A stretch of 64,000 nucleotides of DNA from Rhodospirillaceae bacterium bin65 (lineage in GTDB: Bacteria; Pseudomonadota; Alphaproteobacteria; Bin65): NCBI GenBank assembly GCA_002238725.1, contig MPMX01000010.1:33385-97384 (forward strand), given 5' to 3'. The translations under genes were made by a program, and so were the position numbers. Under the pieces are notes generated by a model. That model had not been told where the DNA came from. It searched no databases and saw nothing but the letters and a program-made list of their open reading frames with translations. This document shows, piece after piece, positions 30,832-38,868 of this stretch; position 1 is the first letter of the stretch; each line of letters opens with the position of its first letter.

Positions 30832-31313
30832 ATACCTCCCCCTCTTCAGAGGATTCCTCTGCGAAACGGATTCACGCCGCAAAGGATATCCTTCCCCCGC
30901 TTCAGCGGATTTCTCTGCGAAAGTCGGGCAGAGCCAAAGTGGGCGGCGGCGCCTTTCCCGCGATACCCCTCCCCCTGCCCCTCCCCCAAGGGGAGGGGGG
31001 GGTAATGTCTTGGAATTGCGACGGTTTTCGGCTTTGGCGCGGCGTTTCCGGAACGAAGCTCCCCCTCCCCTCCGGGGGAGGGGGTCGGGGGAGGGGGCAT
31101 GCGCGCGGCTCGCCCCTTTCGCAGAGGAATCCTCTGAAGAGGGGGAGGTATAGCGCCGCAGACGCGCGCGGCATTTCGCAGGGGAATCCTCCCCTGGGGG
31201 GAGGGGGTCAAGGGGAGGATTATCGTTGGGAAGGCTCCGCCGCCGCCCATTTTGGCTTTGCCCGACTTTCGCAGGGGAAGCCTCTGGAGAGGGGGAGGTA
31301 TAGTACTGCGGAC
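30832..31313. repeat. nested palindromic repeat cluster
   Basis: About 480 bases made of repeated units arranged head-to-head. The unit ACCTCCCCCTCTTCAGAGG followed by ATTCCTCTGCGAA at about 30833 recurs in reverse at 31118-31152, and again with changes at 31270-31313. A longer inner unit (CTGCGAAAGTCGGGCAGAGC then CAAAGTGGGCGGCGGCG, 30915-30951) returns inverted at about 31238-31274. The centre holds two C-/G-rich dyads (about 30963-31005 and 31059-31100). Related C-rich palindromes flank the DUF559 gene at 41.7-42.4 kb. The reading frames inside are spurious translations of the repeats. Confidence 0.8.
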
Positions 31314-31443
31314 GCCCGCGCAACGCTCCGGGCGCAATTCGGGCGTTGACGGAACCGATATAGGAGATGAAAATCGATATATCAAGAAAAAAAGTAAAAA
31401 ATAGGTATTTTTTTGAACTTGTCCGAACGCCCCGGCCCCGGTT

Positions 31444-32586
31444 CTACAGGTCGAGCGAATCGAGATGGCGGGAGATCATGATCTTCTGGATCTCCGAGGT
31501 CCCTTCGTAGATTCGATAGACGCGGACGTCGCGGTAAATCTTCTCGACCGGGAAGTCGTTGAGATAACCGGCCCCGCCGTGGATCTGGATCGCCTCGGAG
31601 GCGACGCGTTCCGCCATTTCCGACGCAAACAGCTTGGCCATCGAGGCTTCTGCGGCGCAGTCTTTGCCGGCGTCCCTGAGGACGGCGGCGTGGAGATAGA
31701 GCTGGCGCGCCGCTTCGATCTGCGTCGCCATGTCGGCCAGCTTGAAGGCAATCGCCTGATGTTCGGCGATCGGCCGGCCGAAGGTCTCGCGCTCCGCTGC
31801 GTAGGCGCGGGCCGCCTTCAGCGCCGCCCGGGCACCGCCGACCGCCTGCGCCGCCACGCCGATCCGCCCGGCGGACAGGTTGGCGAGCGCGATGCCGAGC
31901 CCCCGGCCCTCCTCGCCCAGCAGATCAGCCTCCGGCACGACCATGTCCTCGAACACAACTTGCGCCGTATCGTTCGTGCGATGGCCGAGCTTGCGCTCCT
32001 CCGCGATCACGCGGTAGCCGGGATTGTCCGTCGGTGTGACGATAGTCGAGATGCCGCGCTTGCCGGCCGCCGGATCGGTGACCGCGACGATCATCGCCAG
32101 TTCCGCCGTCGCGCCGCCGGTGACGAAGGCCTTGTGGCCGTTGAGGCGCCAGCCGCCGTCCGCCTTCTCCGCGCGGGTGCGGATCGCCGCCGCGTCGGAG
32201 CCGGTGTGCGGCTCGGTCAGATGGATGCAGCCGATCCATTCACCCGAGGTGAGCTTGGTCAGGTATTCGGCCTTTTGGCGCTCGGTGCCGTGCTGCTGGA
32301 TCGCCGCCGCAACCGGCGAGTTGTTCGCCGCCATCATGTTCGACAGCCCGCCGTCCGCCGCCGAAATCTCCTCCAGCGCCAGGGCGTAGGACACGAAATC
32401 GGCGCCCGCGCCGCCATAGGCCGGATCGATCGTCACGCCCATCAGGCCGACCCCGGCCATCTCGCGCAGCACGGATCGCGGCGCGCCTTCCGCCCGGTCC
32501 CACTCGGCGGCGAAAGGCGCAATCGCGCGCGCCGCGAACGCCCGGGCCGTCTCCCGGATCTGTCGTTGGGTCTCGCTGAGCTGCAT
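31444..32586 (-). CDS. acyl-CoA dehydrogenase
   Basis: A 380-residue flavoprotein with the full ACAD layout: N-terminal helical domain (IDPAYGGAGAD), middle beta domain (GCIHLTEPHTGSDAAAI) and C-terminal helical domain with the catalytic Glu in YEGTSEIQKIMISRH. It introduces an alpha-beta double bond into an acyl-CoA, passing electrons to ETF. It starts 16 bases after the amidohydrolase gene and is its downstream partner in one operon. Chain-length or branched preference is not readable. Confidence 0.93.
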   Translation of the reverse strand: MQLSETQRQIRETARAFAARAIAPFAAEWDRAEGAPRSVLREMAGVGLMGVTIDPAYGGAGADFVSYALALEEISAADGGLSNMMAANNSPVAAAIQQHGTERQKAEYLTKLTSGEWIGCIHLTEPHTGSDAAAIRTRAEKADGGWRLNGHKAFVTGGATAELAMIVAVTDPAAGKRGISTIVTPTDNPGYRVIAEERKLGHRTNDTAQVVFEDMVVPEADLLGEEGRGLGIALANLSAGRIGVAAQAVGGARAALKAARAYAAERETFGRPIAEHQAIAFKLADMATQIEAARQLYLHAAVLRDAGKDCAAEASMAKLFASEMAERVASEAIQIHGGAGYLNDFPVEKIYRDVRVYRIYEGTSEIQKIMISRHLDSLDL

Positions 32587-32602
32587 CGCCTCCCCCGCTG
32601 CG

Positions 32603-33592
32603 CTACGTCCCGAGGTTGAACAGTCTGAGCGCGTTCAGGCGGCCGATCTTCTGCCGGTCGGCCTCGTCGATGTCGACGCTGTCCATCCAGGCCGCGGAAT
32701 AGTCGACATTCTCGAACGGCCAGTCGGTCGAGAACAGGATCCGGTCGGCGCCGATGACCTGCATCGAGCAGAGCAGAGCTTCGGTGCAATAGTTGCCGGA
32801 CACGGTGATGTGGAAATTCTCCCGGAAATATTCTGTGAAGCTCTTTAGCGCCGGTTGCGGACCGCTGCTCCCGGGCCGTTTCGTCCATGCGTTCTTGTTG
32901 TCGACGCGCCAGATGTTGAAGGGCAGACCCTCGCCCATGTGGCCGACAATGATCTGCAGGTCCGGATGGGCGTCGAACAGGCCCGAGCCCATGAGCCGGA
33001 GGGCGTGCACCGCGGTTTCCTGGCCGAACGCCCAGCCCGGGCCCATCAGCCAACGATGGCCGTCGTAGATGCGGGCGTCCGGGGGCAGCGGGTTGCGCGG
33101 ATGCAGATAGAACGGCACGTCGAGCCCGGCGCAGACCGCCCAGAACGGCCGGTATTGCGGCAGGTCGTAGTAGAGCAGCGCGTCGCTGCCCTCGATCTGC
33201 GAGAAGCCGTTGGCCAGCGCGCCGACGAAGCCGAGTTCCGCTATACATCGTGTCAGTTCCGCGGCAGCCAGTTCCGGATCTTGCAAGGGCAAGGCGGCCA
33301 GCCCGCGGAAGCGGTCCGGCCTGCGCGCGACCTTTTCCGCCAGATCGTCGTTGGCCCGGCGCGCCACATCGGCGGCGCGCGCAACTTCGGGGATCGCCTG
33401 CACCGCCGGCGCGTTCAGCGACAGGATCATCGTCTCCATACCGTGGGCGTCCATCTCGCGCAGCCGCCGATCTTCCGGATCGGTCAGGCGGCCGGAAAGC
33501 TCCTGCCAATCCCCCGGCGGCAGGAAGCCCGCCGAATCCTGCAGCGTGTCTGCGATTGCGAAATGCTCTTCCAGCCCGATCTTGCCGTCCAT
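32603..33592 (-). CDS. amidohydrolase-2 family (ACMSD / dihydroxybenzoate decarboxylase-like)
   Basis: Read from ATG 33592, preceded by GGAGGAGAC, a 329-residue TIM-barrel metalloenzyme. It has the family pattern: an N-terminal KIGLEEHFA metal motif, FYLHPRNPL, IVGHMGEGLPF with a metal-ligand His, and FSTDWPFEN with the catalytic Asp. Relatives include gamma-resorcylate decarboxylase and ACMSD, which act on aromatic carboxylates without cofactor. It leads the operon with the acyl-CoA dehydrogenase. It is divergent from a close paralogue 224 bases away. Confidence 0.87.
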   Translation of the reverse strand: MDGKIGLEEHFAIADTLQDSAGFLPPGDWQELSGRLTDPEDRRLREMDAHGMETMILSLNAPAVQAIPEVARAADVARRANDDLAEKVARRPDRFRGLAALPLQDPELAAAELTRCIAELGFVGALANGFSQIEGSDALLYYDLPQYRPFWAVCAGLDVPFYLHPRNPLPPDARIYDGHRWLMGPGWAFGQETAVHALRLMGSGLFDAHPDLQIIVGHMGEGLPFNIWRVDNKNAWTKRPGSSGPQPALKSFTEYFRENFHITVSGNYCTEALLCSMQVIGADRILFSTDWPFENVDYSAAWMDSVDIDEADRQKIGRLNALRLFNLGT

Positions 33593-33816
33593 GTCTCCTC
33601 CCGATTCTCGACGGTCTCGCCGGCAAGCCGTCGCGATGCCGTCACATCCCGCCGTTGCATGGTAAAGCCGGCTGGAACGCGATCCACGCTTTTCTTCGTC
33701 CGCACCGAAGGAGATAGCCGTTCGACGCTTTGTACCATCTGGGATAAACCGTTGGCCGATGAGGCAGCGCGATCCACCGATCGGCGCGCGCGGCCAACAT
33801 GCCGGGGGATAGGCCG

Positions 33817-34800
33817 ATGCAAGGCAAGGTCGCATTCGAAGAGCATGTGGCGATCGAGGAAACTCTGAGCGGCGCCGACAATTTCGCCGGCGATCCGGCG
33901 GGCTGGGAGGCGTTCAGCCGGGAACTGCTCGAAATCGGCGAGCGGCGCATCGAGGCGATGGAACGCAACGGCATCGAGTTTGCGCTCCTGTCGCTCAACG
34001 TGCCGGCAGTCCAGGCCATCCTCGATACCGATGAAGCGATCGCGGTCGCCCGGAAGGCCAACGACCGGATCGCCGAAGCGGTGACGCTGCATCCGCACCG
34101 CTACGCCGGCTTGGCCGCGCTGCCGATGCAGGATCCGGATGCGGCGGCGGCCGAGCTGACCCGCTGCGTCCGCGACCTCGGCTTCAAGGGTGCGCTCGTC
34201 AACGGCTTCACCCAGAAGGACGAGCCGGACAGCGCCATCTACTACGACCTCCCCGAGTACCGTAGTTTCTGGGCCACCGTTTCGGCGCTCGACGTGCCTT
34301 TCTATCTGCATCCGCGTACCCAGATCCCGTCCCGGGCGCGCAACTACGAAGGCCATTCCTGGATGATGCGCGCACCTTGGGGTTTCGCCGTCGAGACCTC
34401 GATTCACGCATTGCGGCTGTGCGGTTCCGGCCTGTTCGACGACTATCCCAACCTGCGGATCGCCGTCGGCCATCTGGGCGAAAATATCCCCTTCGCTCTG
34501 TGGCGGCTCGATGCGCGGATGCGCTTTTCATCCCGCGGCTATCGCGGCAAGCGGCTGCCCGGCGAATATTTCGCCGAGCATTTCCACGTCACGACCAGCG
34601 GCTTCTTCAACGATCCGGCGTTCAAATGCACGCTGGAGACGATGGGCACCGACCGGGTGTATTTTTCGACCGACTATCCCTTCGAGCGGATGGAAGCGGC
34701 GGCGGCGTGGTACGATGCGACGCCGACCGTCGCGGACAGCGACCGCCTCAAGATCGGCCGGACCAATGCGATCCGCCTGTTCGGGCTGGATCTGGAATAG
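33817..34800 (+). CDS. amidohydrolase-2 family paralogue (ACMSD / decarboxylase-like)
   Basis: From ATG 33817 the N-terminus MQGKVAFEEHVAIEETL lines up with MDGKIGLEEHFAIADTL of the divergent neighbour, which is why this start is preferred over the ATG at 33799. It is 327 residues, with FYLHPRTQ, AVGHLGENIPF and FSTDYPFERM at the same relative places, so the metal and catalytic residues are conserved. The two proteins are clear paralogues from an inverted duplication. It is followed 30 bases later by the agmatinase-family gene. Confidence 0.87.
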   Translation: MQGKVAFEEHVAIEETLSGADNFAGDPAGWEAFSRELLEIGERRIEAMERNGIEFALLSLNVPAVQAILDTDEAIAVARKANDRIAEAVTLHPHRYAGLAALPMQDPDAAAAELTRCVRDLGFKGALVNGFTQKDEPDSAIYYDLPEYRSFWATVSALDVPFYLHPRTQIPSRARNYEGHSWMMRAPWGFAVETSIHALRLCGSGLFDDYPNLRIAVGHLGENIPFALWRLDARMRFSSRGYRGKRLPGEYFAEHFHVTTSGFFNDPAFKCTLETMGTDRVYFSTDYPFERMEAAAAWYDATPTVADSDRLKIGRTNAIRLFGLDLE

Positions 34801-34830
34801 CCCAAGGGAAACGGCCGGGGAGTATTATCC

Positions 34831-35847
34831 ATGTCCGACCCGCCCGAAGCGCCGAAGCGCTCCCGGCTCGATCTGCCCTTCGTCGGCATCCCGACCTTCA
34901 TGAAAAAGCCGTACCAGCAGGATTGGGACGCCATCGACGCCGATGTCGCCGTCATGGGAGCGCCGTTCGACCTCGGCACCCAGGTCCGCCCCGGCGCCCG
35001 CTTCGGGCCGAAGGGGTTCCGCGACGCCTCGCAACTCTTCGCCATCGGCAAGGGCGCCTACGATCCGGAGGACGATCTCCTGTTCCTCGCCGGCGACGAG
35101 GTCCGCATCGTCGATATCGGCGACGCCGACATGGTCCATATCGATGCCGAACAGTGCCTCGGCAATATCGAGTACGGCGTGCGGAAGATTCTGGCAACCG
35201 GAGCAATGCCGGTCGTCCTCGGCGGGGACCACGCCGTGCATATCCCCTGTATCCGCGCGTTCGATGGTGAGGCGCCGGTCCATATCGTGCATATCGACGC
35301 CCATCTCGACTATGTCGACGAGCGCTTCGGCGTCCGCCACGGCCAAGGCAATCCGCTGCGCCGGGCCGCCGAATGCAATCATGTCACCGGCATCACCCAT
35401 CTCGGCATCCGCAACCTCGGCTCGAGCGCGCAATCGGACTTCGCCGACGCCAGGGCCGCCAAGTCGGACATCCTGTCGGTCCGGGATTTCCGCGAACTCG
35501 GCGTCGCCGGTGTCATCGAACGGATTCCGGAAAACACCCGGCTTTATTTCACGATCGATGTGGACGGCTTCGACCCGTCGCTGGTTCCCGGCACGGGCAC
35601 GCCTAGCCCCGGCGGATTCCTCTATTACGAGACCTGCGATTTCCTCAAGGCGGCGGCGATGCGCGGCGAGGTCGTCGGTATCGATTTCGTCGAACTGGCG
35701 CCGGAATACGATCCCAGCGGCGCGACGAGTCTGTTCTGCGCCCAGATTCTGGTCAATTTCCTCGGCTACATCTTCCATGCGAAGAAGATCCAGGCCGGCG
35801 CGCGGCCCCGCGATGGCTGGCCGGCGCTGCGCGGCGTCGGGCAGTAG
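34831..35847 (+). CDS. agmatinase/arginase-family ureohydrolase
   Basis: A 338-residue ureohydrolase. The Mn-binding motifs are intact: GGDHAVHIP, HIDAHLDYVD and DVDGFDPSLVPG. The family hydrolyses guanidino compounds (agmatine, arginine, guanidinobutyrate) to urea. No polyamine genes are adjacent; it lies in a catabolic run (amidohydrolase, this gene, luciferase-like oxidoreductase, AMACR), so a less usual guanidino or formimino substrate is possible. Confidence 0.88.
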   Translation: MSDPPEAPKRSRLDLPFVGIPTFMKKPYQQDWDAIDADVAVMGAPFDLGTQVRPGARFGPKGFRDASQLFAIGKGAYDPEDDLLFLAGDEVRIVDIGDADMVHIDAEQCLGNIEYGVRKILATGAMPVVLGGDHAVHIPCIRAFDGEAPVHIVHIDAHLDYVDERFGVRHGQGNPLRRAAECNHVTGITHLGIRNLGSSAQSDFADARAAKSDILSVRDFRELGVAGVIERIPENTRLYFTIDVDGFDPSLVPGTGTPSPGGFLYYETCDFLKAAAMRGEVVGIDFVELAPEYDPSGATSLFCAQILVNFLGYIFHAKKIQAGARPRDGWPALRGVGQ

Positions 35848-35972
35848 CCGCGGCGGGAAGGGCGCGATTTGGCCCTGCGGGAGTGGGGTGACTCCCCGCC
35901 AAGGGCTGTTGTAGGACTTTCGCGGCAGGACGGCCTGCCCGCAACGGCTTACGACTTCGGAGAAACACCGCC

Positions 35973-37070
35973 ATGCATGTCGGCGCGTCAATCATTTTCC
36001 AGAACCCCGGCAAACAGCAGCCCGACCATGTGGTCTGGGAGGAAGAACTGGCGATGGTGGACCTGGTCGAGCCGTTGGGCTTCGATTCCGTGTGGGCGAC
36101 CGAACACCATATCACCGACTACATCATGTGCCCGGACCCGGTGCAGTTCCTCGCCTACGCCGCCGGCCGCACCACGACCGCCAAACTGGGCACCATGGTC
36201 GTCGTCCTGCCGTGGCGCGATCCGTTCCGGGTCGCGTCGCAGATCGCCATGCTCGACGCCATGTCAGGCGGGCGGGTGATCTTCGGCATGGGTCGCGGCG
36301 CCGGCCGTTGCGAGTTCGAGGGTTTCCGCGTGCCGATGGAGGAAAGCCGGCCCCGCTTCGTCGAGGCCGCCGAGATGATCATCGAAGGGCTGGAATCCGG
36401 ATACTGCGAATACGACGGCGAATTCTACAAACAGCCCCGGGCCGCCGTCCGCCCGCGCGCCGACCGGAGCTTCAGGGGCCGGACCTATGCCGCCGCCGTC
36501 TCGCCGGAATCGGCCGAGATCATGGCGAAACTTGGCGTCGGCCTGCTGATCATTCCGCAGAAGCCCTGGGACCATGTGGCGAAGGAACTGGCCGAATACC
36601 GGGCGCTGTTCCAGCGGGTCAACGGCTTCGATGCGCCGGCGCCGATCGCCGCGGGCTGGACTTTCGTCGACGAGAGCGAGGAACGCGCCTACGAGATGGC
36701 GAAGAAATATATCGGCGGCTACTGGCACAGCGTACTGGCGCACTACGAGTTCGCCGGCGATCATCTGAAGACCACGAAGGGCTATGAATATTACGGCAAA
36801 TTCGCGGAAAACCTGCAGAAACAGGGCGACGACGCGGCGACCGAGTTCTTCCTCGGCCTGCAGGTCTGGGGGACGCCGGAGATGTGCTACGAGAAAATCG
36901 TCGCCATTTCCAACCAGGCCGGCTCGGACAGCTTCGTCGGCGTTTTCAAATATGCCGGCATGCCCAAGGATATCGCAGAGGCCAATATGCGCCTGTTCGC
37001 CAGCGACGTGATGCCCGAATTGAAGAAGGTCGGCCCCGCGGCCGAACGCATGGTCGCGGCAGCGGCCTAG
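35973..37070 (+). CDS. luciferase-like (LLM) flavin-dependent oxidoreductase
   Basis: A 365-residue TIM-barrel LLM flavoprotein (start MHVGASIIFQNPG). The LLM markers FDSVWATEHH, TTTAKLGTMVVVLPWRDP and SGGRVIFGMGRG are present. Members use reduced flavin or F420 for monooxygenation or hydride transfer. The preceding 125-base gap contains nothing evident. A role in oxygenating a xenobiotic or aromatic acyl compound is inferred from neighbours. Confidence 0.88.
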   Translation: MHVGASIIFQNPGKQQPDHVVWEEELAMVDLVEPLGFDSVWATEHHITDYIMCPDPVQFLAYAAGRTTTAKLGTMVVVLPWRDPFRVASQIAMLDAMSGGRVIFGMGRGAGRCEFEGFRVPMEESRPRFVEAAEMIIEGLESGYCEYDGEFYKQPRAAVRPRADRSFRGRTYAAAVSPESAEIMAKLGVGLLIIPQKPWDHVAKELAEYRALFQRVNGFDAPAPIAAGWTFVDESEERAYEMAKKYIGGYWHSVLAHYEFAGDHLKTTKGYEYYGKFAENLQKQGDDAATEFFLGLQVWGTPEMCYEKIVAISNQAGSDSFVGVFKYAGMPKDIAEANMRLFASDVMPELKKVGPAAERMVAAAA

Positions 37071-37153
37071 CCGCCCACCCGGCACCGGACGGCGCGCTGC
37101 GGCCCGGCGACCTGCGTATTGCGGCGCGCAACCCGCTCCGAGGAGACAATCGT

Positions 37154-38323
37154 ATGCCCGCACCGCCGGATGGCCCCCTGAACGGCCCTCTGAATGGCCT
37201 GCGAGTCGTCGAACTGGCGGGAATCGGCCCCGGTCCGATGGCCTGCATGATGCTGGCCGATATGGGCGCCGACGTCATCAAGGTGGACCGGCTGACCGAT
37301 GCGGGCCTCGGCATCGCGATGCCGGCGAAATACCAGGTGCTGCACCGCAGCCGGCCCTCCATCGCCGTCGACCTGAAATCGCCGGACGGGCTGGCGGTCG
37401 TCAAACGTCTGATCGATGGCGCGGACGTCCTGATCGAGGGATTCCGGCCCGGCGTGACCGAACGCATGGGGCTTGGCCCGGACGATTGTTTCCCGACCAA
37501 CCCGAAGCTGGTCTATGGCCGCATGACCGGCTGGGGCCAGGACGGCCCGATGGCCCGGGCGGCCGGCCACGACATGAACTACATCGCGCTCACCGGCGCG
37601 CTCAACGCCATCGGCCCGGCCGACGGGCCGCCGGTGCCGCCGCTCAACCTGGTCGGCGATTTCGGCGGCGGGACGCTCTATCTGCTGGTCGGTGTGCTCG
37701 CGGCATTGCTGGAAGCGCGGCAGTCCGGCAAGGGGCAGGTCGTGGATGCCGCGATGGTCGACGGCGCGGCCTCGCTGATGACGACCTTTTTCGGCCTCAA
37801 GGCGGCCGGCCTGTGGAGCAACGAGCGCGGCGCCAACCTGCTGGACGGCGGCGCCCATTTCTATTCGGTCTACGAAACCAGCGACGGAAAGTATGTCTCC
37901 ATCGGCTCGATCGAAGCCAAATTCTACGCCGAACTGCTGGAGAAGACCGGGCTGGACCCGGCCGATCTGCCGCCGCAGATGAAGCCGGAGAGCTGGCCGG
38001 TCATCGGGGAGAAGCTGACCGAAATCTTCAGGACGAAGACCCGGGACGAATGGTGCGCCATCATGGAAGGCAGCGACATCTGCTTCGCCCCGGTCCTGAA
38101 CCTGGACGAGGCGCCGGAACACGCGCACATGAAAGCGCGCGGCACCTTCGCGGAGGTCGACGGCGTCGTGCAGCCTGCGCCGGCCCCGCGCTTCAGCCGG
38201 ACGCCCGGCGAAATCCGCCGGCCGCCGTCGCCGCCCGGCGCGGATACCGACGAAGCGCTCGCCGCCTGGGGCTTTTCCACTGACGAAATCACCGGTCTGC
38301 GGGCGAAGAACGCCATCGGTTGA
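37154..38323 (+). CDS. CaiB/BaiF CoA-transferase superfamily, alpha-methylacyl-CoA racemase type
   Basis: From ATG 37154 (AGGAGA upstream) a 389-residue class III family protein. His139 (AAGHDMNYIALTG) and Asp169 (NLVGDFGGG) lie 30 residues apart, exactly as the catalytic His126 and Asp156 of alpha-methylacyl-CoA racemase. That favours racemisation of 2-methylacyl-CoA over CoA transfer. It would let the acyl-CoA dehydrogenase act on both stereoisomers. The FlK-like thioesterase follows. Confidence 0.88.
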   Translation: MPAPPDGPLNGPLNGLRVVELAGIGPGPMACMMLADMGADVIKVDRLTDAGLGIAMPAKYQVLHRSRPSIAVDLKSPDGLAVVKRLIDGADVLIEGFRPGVTERMGLGPDDCFPTNPKLVYGRMTGWGQDGPMARAAGHDMNYIALTGALNAIGPADGPPVPPLNLVGDFGGGTLYLLVGVLAALLEARQSGKGQVVDAAMVDGAASLMTTFFGLKAAGLWSNERGANLLDGGAHFYSVYETSDGKYVSIGSIEAKFYAELLEKTGLDPADLPPQMKPESWPVIGEKLTEIFRTKTRDEWCAIMEGSDICFAPVLNLDEAPEHAHMKARGTFAEVDGVVQPAPAPRFSRTPGEIRRPPSPPGADTDEALAAWGFSTDEITGLRAKNAIG

Positions 38324-38384
38324 AGCACGGCCTGCCCGGTACGGTACCGCGCTTCGGCCGGAAACTCAAAATCGAGGAAACGAT

Positions 38385-38792
38385 ATGAAAAACACACTCA
38401 AAGCCGGCGTCGTCCACGAGGAAAAGATCGGCATCGACGAGGAACGCACCATCGCCTTTATGGGCGACGAATTGCGCGTCTACGCCACGCCGCTCATGGT
38501 GCGGGATATCGAGCATACCTGCCGGGAGCTGCTGCTGCCGCATCACGACGACGGCGAGGATTCGGTCGGCGCGCGGGTCGAGATTGACCATCTCGGACCG
38601 ACCCTGATCGGCCAGAGCGTGACGGTCAGCGCCGAGGTTGCGGAGGTCGAAGGCCCGCGCATCGTCTTCGACGTCAACGTCCATGACGATCTCGACCATG
38701 TCGGCCGGGCCCGGCACATCCGTTTCGTCATCGACAAGGTGAAGCAGGGCGGCCGCCTGGCGAAGAAAAAGGCGCGCCTCGCCGAAGGCTGA
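38385..38792 (+). CDS. hot-dog thioesterase, FlK-like
   Basis: A 135-residue hot-dog protein resembling fluoroacetyl-CoA thioesterase FlK: a helix with Thr45 and Glu48 (EHTCRELL), then VGARVEIDHLGPTLIGQSVT with a conserved His69. FlK-type enzymes hydrolyse acyl-CoAs, often as detoxification or housekeeping. GAGGAAACG precedes the ATG. It sits between the AMACR-type gene and the molybdoenzyme, on the same strand. The actual acyl-CoA is unknown. Confidence 0.8.
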   Translation: MKNTLKAGVVHEEKIGIDEERTIAFMGDELRVYATPLMVRDIEHTCRELLLPHHDDGEDSVGARVEIDHLGPTLIGQSVTVSAEVAEVEGPRIVFDVNVHDDLDHVGRARHIRFVIDKVKQGGRLAKKKARLAEG

Positions 38793-38868
38793 GTTGCCCA
38801 AGGTTGAACTGCCGGGCGCAAAGCGTGCTATCCTCACGCCTGCCATTCATTCCGACCGGGTATCGATC

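Noticed and set aside
30832..31313. Possible CRISPR array
   Set aside because: The units are inverted and nested with no regular spacers, and no cas genes are present.
30846..31385. Reading frames on both strands within the repeat cluster (LSQRNPLKRG-type peptides)
   Set aside because: They are translations of the palindromic units and change frame with each unit; no start or Shine-Dalgarno supports them.
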